Position numbers and translations under genes: made by a program. Under the pieces are notes generated by a model that did no database searches, was not told where the DNA came from, and saw nothing but the letters and a program-made list of their open reading frames with translations. DNA of 64,000 bases from DASRDU01 sp035560235 (GTDB lineage: Bacteria > Acidobacteriota > Blastocatellia > RBC074), in the NCBI GenBank assembly GCA_035560235.1, contig DATMAG010000082.1:61995-125994 (forward strand). Direction: 5' to 3'. Shown piece by piece: positions 9,654 to 17,833 of this stretch (position 1 is its first letter; the number at the start of each line of letters is the position of its first letter).

Positions 9654-9681
9654 CAGGCAATCGCAAAAATCACGGCAGCAC

Positions 9682-12273
9682 ATGCGTTTGTTTCGACAGT
9701 TCATCTTACGGCAGCTGATGCAGGAGCGACTGCGTTCCGCCGCAACCATTCTGGGCATTGCGCTCGGCATTGCGGTCATCATTGCCATTCAACTGACCAA
9801 TGCGAGTTCGCTGCGCGGCTTTGCGACCGCGCTTGAAACCATCTCCGGCAAAACATCGCTTGAAATCGTCGGCGCGGGACTCGGACTGGATGAAATGAAA
9901 CTCGCGGGCCTCGGCTGGCTGCGCGAATACGGACAGGTCAGCCCTGTCATCGAAGGCGATGCGCGCGCGCAGGTCGGCAGCGCGGCTGAATCGCTGAAGG
10001 TGCTGGGCGTTGATATTCTGCGTGATCGTTCGCTGCGCGATTATCGTCTGATGGAATACGCCGACCGGAAGCGTGAGCCTTCACCGACCGAATTTCTTTA
10101 CCTGCTCAGCGATCCGCATTCAATCATTCTTACTGAAAAGTTCGCGCGCCGTTACGACCTCAAAGTCGGTTCGCAGATCACGCTGACCATCGGAGACAAA
10201 AACGAAAGCTTCACGATTCGCGGACTGCTGCGCGATGAAGGCCCGGCGCGCACGCTCGACGGCAGCTTTGCGCTGATGGACATTGCCGCCGCGCAGTGGG
10301 CCTTCAATCGCCTGGGTCGTCTTGATCGCGCGGACATCAGGCTGCGCGATGACGCGAACATTGACGAAGCCGAACGACAGATCGCTGAACGCTTACGGCA
10401 AAGCGGCGTTGAAGGCCTCGCAGTGCAAAGACCGGCGCGGCGCGGGCAGCAGGTTGAAAAGATGCTCGCGGCGTTTCATTTCAACCTCACGGCGCTGTCA
10501 TACATTGCGCTGCTGGTCGGACTGTTTCTGATCTACAACACGGTTTCGATTTCGGTCATCACGCGCCGCGAAGAGATCGGGACGCTGCGCGCGCTCGGCG
10601 CCACGCGCCGCCGCATTCTCGCGCTCTTTCTGGCCGAAGCTGCGCTGCTTTCGCTCATCGGCTGCACGCTCGGCCTGCTGCTCGGACGTTTGCTCGCTTA
10701 CGGCGCAGTGAAGCTGACTGCAACGACGGTCAATGCGCTTTATATTGCGATGGCTGCCGCTGTGCCTGCGCTCAGCCTCAGGCATTTCATTCTCGCTTTC
10801 GCTGTCGGGCTGCCGCTCGCGCTGCTCGCTGCCCTGATGCCTGCAATTGAAGCGACGCGGGTTCAGCCGATGACGGCGATGCGCGGCGCTGACCGGCTGG
10901 AATCGCGGTTCAGATTGCGCCGTCGTTATCTGATCGCGCCTGCGCTGTTGTTTATGCTGGCGTGGTGGCTGGCGCAGCGCGGGCCTGTCGCGGGGCTGCC
11001 GCTCTCTGGTTATGCCGCAGCGGTGGCGATTGTGTTCGGCGCGGCGTTTCTGGTTCCGGCGGTCTTTTATTTCTTCACGCGACTGAGCCGCAGGCCGCTC
11101 GCTTTTCTTTTCAAAGTCGAAGGACGGCTGGCGAATTCAAATCTGGCCGGAGCGATTCCGCGCATCTCAATTTCAGTCGCCGCACTCGCTGTCAGCCTGG
11201 CGATGATGGTGGCAATTGCGGTGATGGTCGGCAGCTTTCGTGAAACGGTGATTTACTGGGTCAGCCAGACGCTCAAAGCTGACTTGTACCTGCGACCAGC
11301 CAGCCGCAGCAACGTCACAACCGAAGCGGTGCTTTCGCCTGAAGTCGTGCGCGCTGTCACCACGCACCCGCAGGTCGCGGCGGTTGATGCGTTTCGCAAC
11401 TTCGATGTGCCTTATGCGGGCGGGCTGGTGACGCTCGGCGTCGGAGAATTTTCGGTGCTGCTCGAATACGGCAACCTGATGTTCAAGGCTCCGTCAGACT
11501 GGCGCAGCGTGATGCGCGAGATGATCGGGCGCGATGAAGTGGTCGCCTCAGAAAGTTTCGCCATCAGGTATCAGAAAAAACCTGGCGACACGGTAAATAT
11601 TCCCACGCCGCAAGGTGAACACAGCTTTCGCATTGCCGGAATCTATTACGATTACTCAAGTGATCGCGGCATTCTGGTTATGCAGCGCGCCACATTCGAG
11701 CGTTATTTCGGCCCGCAGCCGCCAACCAGTCTGACAATTTATCTGAAGCCGCAGGCCGATGCCGACGCCGTGCGGCAGGAAATTCTCAATGCGCTCGGTG
11801 ATCGTTACCGCGTCTTCATTTACACCAACGCGGCGCTGCGCAATGAAGTGCTGCGCATCTTTGACAGCACGTTTGCGATTACGTGGGCGCTTGAAGTCAT
11901 CGCCATTTTCGTCGCTATTGCCGGAGTCGCCAGCACGCTGCTGACGCTGATTCTCGAACGCAGGCGCGAGCTTGCCATGCTGCGCCTGATCGGCGCTGAT
12001 CGCGGTCAGGTGCGGCGTATGGTCGTGATCGAAGCCGCGATGCTGGGCGGCATCAGTCAGGGCATCGGTCTGGTCGTCGGACTGCTGCTGTCGCTCGTGC
12101 TGGTTTACGTCATCAACGTGCAAAGCTTCGGCTGGACGATTCAGTTTCACCTGCCGGTGCTGTTTCTGCTGCAGTCATCAGCCCTGATTCTGATCGCCAC
12201 TGCCCTGTCAGGCATCTGGCCGGCACGACGCGCTTCTCAGTTATACGTCGCTGAGCAGATCGCAGAGGAGTAA
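9682..12273 (+). CDS. FtsX-like ABC transporter permease (YbbP-type, two FtsX units)
   Basis: An 863-residue permease. I place the start at 9682 because it begins at the first membrane helix (RSAATILGIALGIAVIIAIQ) and lies after the ATPase stop; the frame is open further upstream. Architecture: TM1, a periplasmic domain (about 50-260), three helices with the FtsX motif VISVITRREEIGTLRALGA, a second N-terminal helix near residue 500, a second periplasmic domain, and three C-terminal helices with LILERRRELAMLRLIGADRG. The duplicated FtsX layout means one chain may give the whole membrane part. It is co-directional with its ATPase and the AttH-like protein 3 nt downstream. Confidence 0.9.
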   Translation: MRLFRQFILRQLMQERLRSAATILGIALGIAVIIAIQLTNASSLRGFATALETISGKTSLEIVGAGLGLDEMKLAGLGWLREYGQVSPVIEGDARAQVGSAAESLKVLGVDILRDRSLRDYRLMEYADRKREPSPTEFLYLLSDPHSIILTEKFARRYDLKVGSQITLTIGDKNESFTIRGLLRDEGPARTLDGSFALMDIAAAQWAFNRLGRLDRADIRLRDDANIDEAERQIAERLRQSGVEGLAVQRPARRGQQVEKMLAAFHFNLTALSYIALLVGLFLIYNTVSISVITRREEIGTLRALGATRRRILALFLAEAALLSLIGCTLGLLLGRLLAYGAVKLTATTVNALYIAMAAAVPALSLRHFILAFAVGLPLALLAALMPAIEATRVQPMTAMRGADRLESRFRLRRRYLIAPALLFMLAWWLAQRGPVAGLPLSGYAAAVAIVFGAAFLVPAVFYFFTRLSRRPLAFLFKVEGRLANSNLAGAIPRISISVAALAVSLAMMVAIAVMVGSFRETVIYWVSQTLKADLYLRPASRSNVTTEAVLSPEVVRAVTTHPQVAAVDAFRNFDVPYAGGLVTLGVGEFSVLLEYGNLMFKAPSDWRSVMREMIGRDEVVASESFAIRYQKKPGDTVNIPTPQGEHSFRIAGIYYDYSSDRGILVMQRATFERYFGPQPPTSLTIYLKPQADADAVRQEILNALGDRYRVFIYTNAALRNEVLRIFDSTFAITWALEVIAIFVAIAGVASTLLTLILERRRELAMLRLIGADRGQVRRMVVIEAAMLGGISQGIGLVVGLLLSLVLVYVINVQSFGWTIQFHLPVLFLLQSSALILIATALSGIWPARRASQLYVAEQIAEE

Positions 12274-12276
12274 GAA

Positions 12277-13422
12277 ATGGACAGGATTGACCGGATTGAC
12301 AAAACAACGAAAAAGAACCGCAGGCTTTCACTGGTTGTGATCCTGTCCGTGCTGTTCATTCTGTCGTTCGGTCTTGTCTTTGCTGATGAATGGAAGCAGG
12401 CGCTGCCGGGCTATGAATTCAGCTTTGCCCGCGATCACGCCAGCCATCCTGATTACAAAATCGAATGGTGGTATTACACCGGCAATGTGGTCACGCCGGA
12501 CGATCATCGCTTCGGTTATCAACTGACCTTCTTTCGCGTCGGAGTTGACAGGGAACCGGTCAATCCGTCGCGCTGGGCCGTGCGCGATCTGTTTATGGCG
12601 CACCTGGCCGTGACCGACATCAGCGGTCAGAAATTTCGCTTCACTGAAAAGATCAATCGCGCAGGCATTGGCTGGGCGGGCGCGGCAACCGACAGCTACC
12701 GCGTCTGGAACGAGGACTGGGAAGCGCGGCAGAACCAGCAGGGTCAGATGACGCTGCGCGCAATGCAGGACGGCATCGGCCTTGAACTCACGCTCGATCA
12801 GGGCAAGCCGCCGGTCATTCACGGCGCGCGCGGCATCAGCCAGAAAGGCGCACAGGCGGGCAACGCCTCGCATTATTACTCGCTGACCAGAATGCCGACG
12901 CGCGGCGCAATCGTGATTGACGGCCAGCGTTACGAAGTCACAGGCCTGAGCTGGATGGATCACGAATTCGGCACCAGCTTTCTCGAAAAAGAGCAGCAGG
13001 GCTGGAACTGGCTCTCGCTGCAACTCGACGACCAGACCGAACTGATGCTGTACGAATTCCGCCGCGCCGATGGCCAGCGCGACCTGCACACCAGCGGCAC
13101 TTTCGTTGATTCATCAGGCCAGGCCGCAACGATTGCAGCGAGCGAATTCACGCTTACACCTGAAGCACAGTGGCTTTCACCAAAAACCGGAGCGAGCTAT
13201 CCGGTCATCTGGAAAGTCAGCGTTCCGTCGCGCCGGATTGAACTGACCGTGCGGGCCGCAGTGAACGATCAGGAACTCGACACCAGAGAATCAACCCGCG
13301 TCAATTACTGGGAAGGCGCAGTTGAAGTCACCGGCACAAAGGATGGCAGGCCGGTGCAGGGACGCGGCTATCTTGAAATGACGGGCTATGCGGGCGCTGC
13401 GATGAGCGCGATTCTGAAATGA
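12277..13422 (+). CDS. AttH/CrtC-like lipocalin-domain protein, partner of the ABC exporter
   Basis: A 381-residue secreted protein of the AttH / carotenoid 1,2-hydratase-like superfamily (two lipocalin-like barrels). The signal peptide is residues ~17-36 (LSLVVILSVLFILSFGLVFA). The family signature KIEWWYYTGNV and FGYQLTFFR, and later GLSWMDHEFGTSFL, are clear. In AttEFGH operons this protein is encoded with the ATPase and FtsX permease and probably handles a hydrophobic ligand in the periplasm. A carotenoid enzyme role is unlikely, since no carotenoid genes are nearby. The first codons (MDRIDRIDK) come from a tandem decamer that also makes an inverted repeat with the signal-peptide codons. 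Confidence 0.85.
   Translation: MDRIDRIDKTTKKNRRLSLVVILSVLFILSFGLVFADEWKQALPGYEFSFARDHASHPDYKIEWWYYTGNVVTPDDHRFGYQLTFFRVGVDREPVNPSRWAVRDLFMAHLAVTDISGQKFRFTEKINRAGIGWAGAATDSYRVWNEDWEARQNQQGQMTLRAMQDGIGLELTLDQGKPPVIHGARGISQKGAQAGNASHYYSLTRMPTRGAIVIDGQRYEVTGLSWMDHEFGTSFLEKEQQGWNWLSLQLDDQTELMLYEFRRADGQRDLHTSGTFVDSSGQAATIAASEFTLTPEAQWLSPKTGASYPVIWKVSVPSRRIELTVRAAVNDQELDTRESTRVNYWEGAVEVTGTKDGRPVQGRGYLEMTGYAGAAMSAILK
12279..12366. repeat. Tandem-decamer inverted repeat inside the attH-like 5' coding region
   Basis: ACAGGATTG-ACCGGATTG (12281-12299) is a tandem near-decamer. GGACAGGAT (12279-12287) is complementary to ATCCTGTCC (12340-12348), with weaker pairing around it. The design matches the intergenic hairpins elsewhere in the window, but here it is translated. 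Confidence 0.5.
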
Positions 13423-13989
13423 AGCGCATGTTGCAGTTCCCGCGCAATCAGCTTCTCCGGCTTCCTTGAAAGTGCCGTGCGTTCATACAGTGCGCCGCTG
13501 ATCTTCATCCGCAACTGCCGCACGCTCCAGCGTTCAAGTCGGCACATCCCGGCATAAAATTCGCGCTGCAACTGATCTTTCAACGGGATGATTTCGGCGA
13601 AATGGCTCCAGCTCAATTCCTGCGACAGTGTCGCAACAATTTCGGCACTCTGAAATGTCTCCACAAAACGGATCATCCGGGCCAGATTCCGCACGCCATC
13701 CCCTTCCCCAAATTCAGGGACCAATTTTGCCGACAGTGTCGGCAAAATCTCCTTTCCATACTCGGCCCTTTGCCCCTTCAGAATGTCCTGTCGAATCCGC
13801 TGCCCGACATTCCAATACAACATCACCAGCGCCGAGTTGACCGCGCTCGCGCGCTGTGATGATCAGTTCGCGCAGATCACTGAGCAGGACTGATTCGGCT
13901 GATGTTTTCTGCAAAGCAACTCTGGCCGGAATCGCTTTCCGTGTTGCATGCTGTTTTTTCGCCGGAGCTTTCCTCGTCGGTGTTCTCAT
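13386..13989 (-). pseudogene. Decayed DUF1016 (YhcG-type) nuclease gene, frameshifted and truncated
   Basis: The N-terminal domain of DUF1016 proteins is recognisable in two frames. The first (from 13989) reads LLSDLRELIITARER; the second resumes NSALVMLYWNVGQRIRQDIL and continues to YERTALSRKPEKLIARELQ. The switch falls near 13840, where two bases appear to be missing. The C-terminal PD-(D/E)XK nuclease part is absent; the frame ends convergently inside the attH-like gene. Intact YhcG proteins are about 350 residues. It is probably the relic of a mobile or accessory gene. Confidence 0.7.
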
Positions 13990-14125
13990 GGTTTATTCCC
14001 TGTGCTGTTCGCCAGCGGGGCTGAGGTACTGCTGAGTTTTTATGGATACGGAATTTCGGCTGATGACGGCGTAATCCTGCCGGAGAAGAATCACAAAGGC
14101 AAACAAACCAGGTCTCATTCAAAGC

Positions 14126-14162
14126 AAAAGCCCCACAGGGCCGACCCTGCGGGGCTTTGTTC
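14126..14162 (-). terminator. Intrinsic terminator of the fur-dps unit
   Basis: AAAGCCCCGCAGGGTCGGCCCTGTGGGGCTTTTGC on the minus strand forms an 11-bp GC-rich stem with a 4-base loop followed by TTTT. It lies 24 bp past the dps stop codon. Confidence 0.85.
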
Positions 14163-14185
14163 GTGCAGTTCTGTTTGTGAAATTC

Positions 14186-14665
14186 CTACTTCAGAAATCC
14201 GTCGCTGCCTTCCAGCACTTCGCGTAAAAACCACTCCTGTTTTTCGTGAATCTGCACGTTGCGAGTGAACAGGTCAGCCGTGCCGGGGTCGTTCGCTTCG
14301 GTTGCGGTGTTGATCGCGTCACGATGTTCGCTGATGACGCGGCGATGATTTGCGACTGCTTCTTCGATCATTTCGCGCATTGTCTGTTTGCCTTCGGCAA
14401 TCTTCACTGTGCCGCGTTCACCGAACTGACGCGGGTCGGCATTCGGCACGCCGCCGAGAATGCGGACGCGCTCGCCGAGTTCGTCAATCGTGCCGAGCAC
14501 TGCCGTCGCGTGTTCGTCAAAGAGCAGATGCAGGTCGCGAAAGAGCGGGCCGTAACTTTCCCAGTGGTATTTCTTGTAGTTTGAGTACAACAGAAAGGCG
14601 TTCGCCAGTTGCTGCTGCAGCGCCTGGATGACTGCGTTTTCAGTTTGTGTCTGTGTCTTTGCCAT
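14186..14665 (-). CDS. dps: Dps ferritin-like DNA-protection protein
   Basis: A miniferritin that oxidises and stores iron with peroxide and shields DNA, forming dodecamers in the cytoplasm. The start at 14665 (MAKTQ) is preferred over an upstream frame ATG because AAGGGGAG precedes it at good spacing; it gives 159 residues, normal for the family. The inter-subunit ferroxidase ligands fit the Dps spacing exactly: His34, His46, Asp61 and Glu65 (12, 15 and 4 residues apart), within YHWESYGPLFRDLHLLFDEH. It follows a Fur/PerR-type regulator and is likely co-transcribed with it and repressed by it. Confidence 0.93.
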   Translation of the reverse strand: MAKTQTQTENAVIQALQQQLANAFLLYSNYKKYHWESYGPLFRDLHLLFDEHATAVLGTIDELGERVRILGGVPNADPRQFGERGTVKIAEGKQTMREMIEEAVANHRRVISEHRDAINTATEANDPGTADLFTRNVQIHEKQEWFLREVLEGSDGFLK

Positions 14666-14682
14666 TTTGTTCTTCTCCCCTT

Positions 14683-15150
14683 TCATTGAATGTCAGCTGG
14701 TTTCCTGTTTTTCCGGCAGTGGCGGCAGTACCCGAGCAGTTCCAGCCGGTAATCGGTGACTTCAAATCCCGGCTGCGGGCTGATCTGCTGCAGCCACTCT
14801 GCGCCGGCGGCGGGTTCGAGATCAGTGATGCTGCCGCATTTCAGGCAGCGCGCGTGGTAGTGATGATCGCGGCGCACTTCGTAACGCGCCGCCGCATCGC
14901 CGTAAGTCAGCTTTGCCGCCGCCCCGCAGGCGACCAGGGCTTCGAGGTTCTTGTAAACCGTCGCCAGGCTGATCTTCGGCACAGCCGGTTTGATGGCCAG
15001 AAAGACCTCCTCAGCCGTGGGATGATGAGTCACGCGGTTCAGATACTCGAAGACCGCCGCGCGCTGCCGCGTGAAATGCCACCCCCCATCACCGAGCGCG
15101 GCGCGCAGCGTCTGATGCAGTTCCTGCTTCCTTTTCCGTCTGTTCGTCAT
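14683..15150 (-). CDS. Fur-family regulator, PerR-like
   Basis: A metal-dependent winged-helix repressor of the Fur superfamily. The DNA-binding half includes FTRQRAAVFEYLNRVTHHPTAEEVF and ISLATVYKNLEALV. The dimerisation half has the regulatory-site histidines (DHHYHARC) and two structural zinc pairs, CLKC and CRHC. The ATG at 15150 is favoured; a TTG at 15189 would extend it. A TTGACT (15184-15189) / CAGGAT (15161-15166) pair with 17-bp spacing would start transcription almost at the ATG. The adjacent dps strongly suggests a peroxide-response (PerR) role, but the family member cannot be fixed from motifs alone. Confidence 0.85.
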   Translation of the reverse strand: MTNRRKRKQELHQTLRAALGDGGWHFTRQRAAVFEYLNRVTHHPTAEEVFLAIKPAVPKISLATVYKNLEALVACGAAAKLTYGDAAARYEVRRDHHYHARCLKCGSITDLEPAAGAEWLQQISPQPGFEVTDYRLELLGYCRHCRKNRKPADIQ

Positions 15151-15271
15151 CGGCAGACCAATCCTGACACAGACCTCCGGCAAAGTCAAGAATGATTATT
15201 GATTTTGTTCTGACGCAGTCCGGGCTGCCGGAACCGGCCCCGGGCTGCATCTGCCGGACGGCGACGACGGG

Positions 15272-15301
15272 TTGATTCGCGGCTGGAGGTTGGGCTAGTA
15301 T
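15272..15301 (+). promoter_or_regulatory. Possible promoter for rpsU
   Basis: TTGATT (15272-15277) and TAGTAT (15296-15301) are separated by 18 bp on the plus strand, about 100 nt before the bS21 start codon. Confidence 0.4.
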
Positions 15302-15409
15302 CTGCGTCTTTCGCTGATGTGTCCGGCGCTGACTGTGGCGCGGCGCACGGCGGAAAAGTCAACTGAAACCATCCGGTCAGGCTGGTCTGATTTCCCAAGG
15401 AGGCATGTT

Positions 15410-15601
15410 TTGGCAGAAGTAACGCTTTATCCCGGAGAAACCATTGAACAGGCAATGCGCCGCTTCAAGCGGCAGGTGCTGCGCGAAGGCATCATTCGTG
15501 AAGCCAAGCGCCGGACATTCTTTCTGAAGCCATCTGAAGCGAAGAAGCTCAAATCAAAGCTTGCCCGCTCCCGCTCCCGCAAGAGCGCTTCATTCCGGTA
15601 G
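15410..15601 (+). CDS. rpsU: 30S ribosomal protein bS21
   Basis: A small-subunit ribosomal protein involved in mRNA base pairing during initiation. The 63-residue product AEVTLYPGETIEQAMRRFKR... followed by the basic tail LKSKLARSRSRKSASFR matches the family. The start must be TTG at 15410: AAGGAGG (15397-15403) sits at ideal distance and the family N-terminus begins right there. A closer ATG (15405) is out of frame and opens a five-codon mini-ORF (MFWQK) that overlaps the start. The gene is monocistronic, with a hairpin terminator downstream. Confidence 0.93.
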   Translation: MAEVTLYPGETIEQAMRRFKRQVLREGIIREAKRRTFFLKPSEAKKLKSKLARSRSRKSASFR

Positions 15602-15621
15602 AGCCACTCAGTCACAGACAG

Positions 15622-15670
15622 AACCCGCTGCGATGGTAATGAAAAGCTGAGACACCATCGAGCGGGCTTC
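15622..15670 (+). terminator. Hairpin terminator after rpsU
   Basis: CCCGCTGCGATGGT (15624-15637) pairs with ACCATCGAGCGGG (15654-15666) with one bulged base. The downstream CTTCGTGTCTTT is only moderately T-rich. Confidence 0.6.
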
Positions 15671-15688
15671 GTGTCTTTGCTGACGATT

Positions 15689-17773
15689 TCAGTTATTCAG
15701 ACCCCTCGCCTTTGCTGCGATGTCAATTGCCGCGCGGTTTGAGGCTCCGGCCTTCACTTCCAGCGGCACTTTCACGCGCACGCTGTCTACCAGACAAAGC
15801 TTCTGCGTTTCGTCGTTGCAGAAGTAGATCACCGCATCAATCGTTGCTGTGCTTTCGCCCGCTGCAGCCTCAACCGGAATTTCGAGCGGAAATTTCGGCT
15901 CGGTGAAGTTGCGGGCTTTCTCGGTGGCAGTGATCTTCACGGCCTTGTCATTGCTCGATTCATAAGCCACATAAAACGGCGCGCCCTGATTGAATTTGAA
16001 CCCGGCAGGCAGCGTGAACGAAATGGCAATCGTGCCGCTGCCCGGAGCGATGATCTGTTTTGGCGCTTCTATGACGCGGCCACGAAAGCGGCGCACCGTG
16101 TGCATCGTCAGTTTTTCCAGCCCTTTCAGTTCCAGCGTCGAAACCTGCTTTGTCGCCGGATCAATCCGGCGAATCAGGTGGTTGTTGGTGTCAGCCACGA
16201 ACAATGCCTTTGAAGTCGCCGTGATGCCGCCCGGTTCGCTGAACTGAGCCTTCTTCAGTTCGCCGTCGCGGATGCCGCGCTGCCCCGTCCCGGCCAGCGT
16301 CACAATCTCTTTTTTCCTGATGTTAATGACCTTGATCCTGTGGTTGTAGGTGTCGGCCACGTACAGCTTTTCATTCGCGTAAACCACGCCGAGCGGATGT
16401 TGCAGGCGCGGTGGTTTCAGCCTGCCGTTTTCATCAAAGGTGCCGCTGTCAACGTCGCCGTAATCGAACAGGCCTTCACCGACAATCGTGCTGACACGAT
16501 CACCCGGCGGCAGCGATGCCACGCGAATTGAACTGACTTCGCTGTCGGCAAAGAAGAGGTCTTTGCCATCAGTCGTGATGCCGCTCGGCTGAGCCAGCGC
16601 GGCGCGCAGCAGCGGCCCGTCAATGTGATTCTCCTGACGGCTGCCCGCATAAGCTCTGGCGTCGCGCGTTTTCAGATCAATGACCCACAACTGATGCGGC
16701 CCGGCCATCGCCACATACAGCTTTCCGTCGTGAGCGACTGCATCCCAGGGCGAATTGAGCGGGATTTCAGGGCCGAAGCCGGATTCGTTGTAGCGCGCCT
16801 GTTCGCCAGTTCCGGCAATCGTTTCGACCCTGCGCGCTTTGAGATCGGCGCGGCGAATCATGTGATTTTCGGTGTCGCAGATGTAAAGCGCATCGCCGTC
16901 GAGCGCCAGCCCCTGCGGATGATTGAATTCAGCTTCAGCAAACGAACCGTCGCGTTTGCCAACTGCGCCGTCACCAATCACGTCAAGCACAGCGCCATCC
17001 AGCGAAGTGATGATTACGCGGTTGTGATTTGAATCGCTGATGAACAGGCGATTGCCTTTTTCATCGGCCAGTACTTTGCCCGGATAACTGAGCAGGCTCG
17101 GCGCGGCGAGAGTTTTTTCGAGCCGGAACTTCAGGGGCTTTTCGTCGAGTTCGCCTTTGGCGCGAAAGTAAGCGGCGGTTTTGCCGATCACTTCATCGAA
17201 CAGTTCATAAATGCCTTCGCCCGAATGCACGCCGATGATCTTGCCCTTCGGATTGATCAGCACCAGCGTCGGCCAGGCGCGCGCGGCGTACTGCTGCCAG
17301 ACTTCCATATCGCGGTCGTTGAGCACCGGATGTTCGATTTCATAACGCATAATCGCCTGGCGAATGTTTTCAGTGCCCTTTTCATTCGTGAACTTGGCCG
17401 AATGCACGCCGACGACGACAAGCTGATTGCCGTATTTCTGTTCGAGCTTCTTCAATTCCGGCAGGATGTGCATGCAGTTGATGCAGCAGTAAGTCCAGAA
17501 ATCAAGCAGCACGATCTTGCCGCGCAGGTCGCGCAGGCTGATCGGCCTGTCGGTGTTGAGCCATTCCATGCCGGAAGGAAAATCCGGCGCATTGACATTG
17601 CCTTCGTACTGTCTGGCAACCTGCGGATCGGGCGTCTGAGCCATGCTTACTCCTTCCTGCAGTCCGGCGCAGGGAATGATGAAAACCAGAAAAACAACTG
17701 CGAGCGCAGCAACCGGGCCGCGCAGCGTGAAGTGAAACGAGCCGCGCCAGCGGCGATGAATTTTGCTGTTCAT
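15689..17773 (-). CDS. Secreted thioredoxin-like / NHL-repeat protein (NHLRC2-like)
   Basis: A 694-residue protein: signal peptide or anchor (about 18-46), TlpA/ResA-like thioredoxin domain (about 60-190) with the active site WTYCCINC (Cys97-x-x-Cys100, preceded by an extra Cys96), then an NHL beta-propeller (about 205-560; repeated LFISDSNHNRVI, LYVADTYNHRIKVI, LFVADTNNHLIRRI) and a C-terminal beta domain (about 570-690). The order matches the NHLRC2 family, whose substrate is unknown. It is likely periplasmic. It is convergent with rpsU and downstream of aroDE, with 60 bp between. Confidence 0.9.
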   Translation of the reverse strand: MNSKIHRRWRGSFHFTLRGPVAALAVVFLVFIIPCAGLQEGVSMAQTPDPQVARQYEGNVNAPDFPSGMEWLNTDRPISLRDLRGKIVLLDFWTYCCINCMHILPELKKLEQKYGNQLVVVGVHSAKFTNEKGTENIRQAIMRYEIEHPVLNDRDMEVWQQYAARAWPTLVLINPKGKIIGVHSGEGIYELFDEVIGKTAAYFRAKGELDEKPLKFRLEKTLAAPSLLSYPGKVLADEKGNRLFISDSNHNRVIITSLDGAVLDVIGDGAVGKRDGSFAEAEFNHPQGLALDGDALYICDTENHMIRRADLKARRVETIAGTGEQARYNESGFGPEIPLNSPWDAVAHDGKLYVAMAGPHQLWVIDLKTRDARAYAGSRQENHIDGPLLRAALAQPSGITTDGKDLFFADSEVSSIRVASLPPGDRVSTIVGEGLFDYGDVDSGTFDENGRLKPPRLQHPLGVVYANEKLYVADTYNHRIKVINIRKKEIVTLAGTGQRGIRDGELKKAQFSEPGGITATSKALFVADTNNHLIRRIDPATKQVSTLELKGLEKLTMHTVRRFRGRVIEAPKQIIAPGSGTIAISFTLPAGFKFNQGAPFYVAYESSNDKAVKITATEKARNFTEPKFPLEIPVEAAAGESTATIDAVIYFCNDETQKLCLVDSVRVKVPLEVKAGASNRAAIDIAAKARGLNN

Positions 17774-17833
17774 ACGATGATCGACTCTGCCTGTGGAAGC
17801 CGGATTATATGTGTTCGCTGCCTGATTATAAAT

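Noticed and set aside
15190..15206. AATGATTATTGATTTT upstream of the PerR-like gene as a Fur/PerR box
   Set aside because: AT-rich, but the 7-1-7 inverted symmetry is poor; not enough to call an operator.
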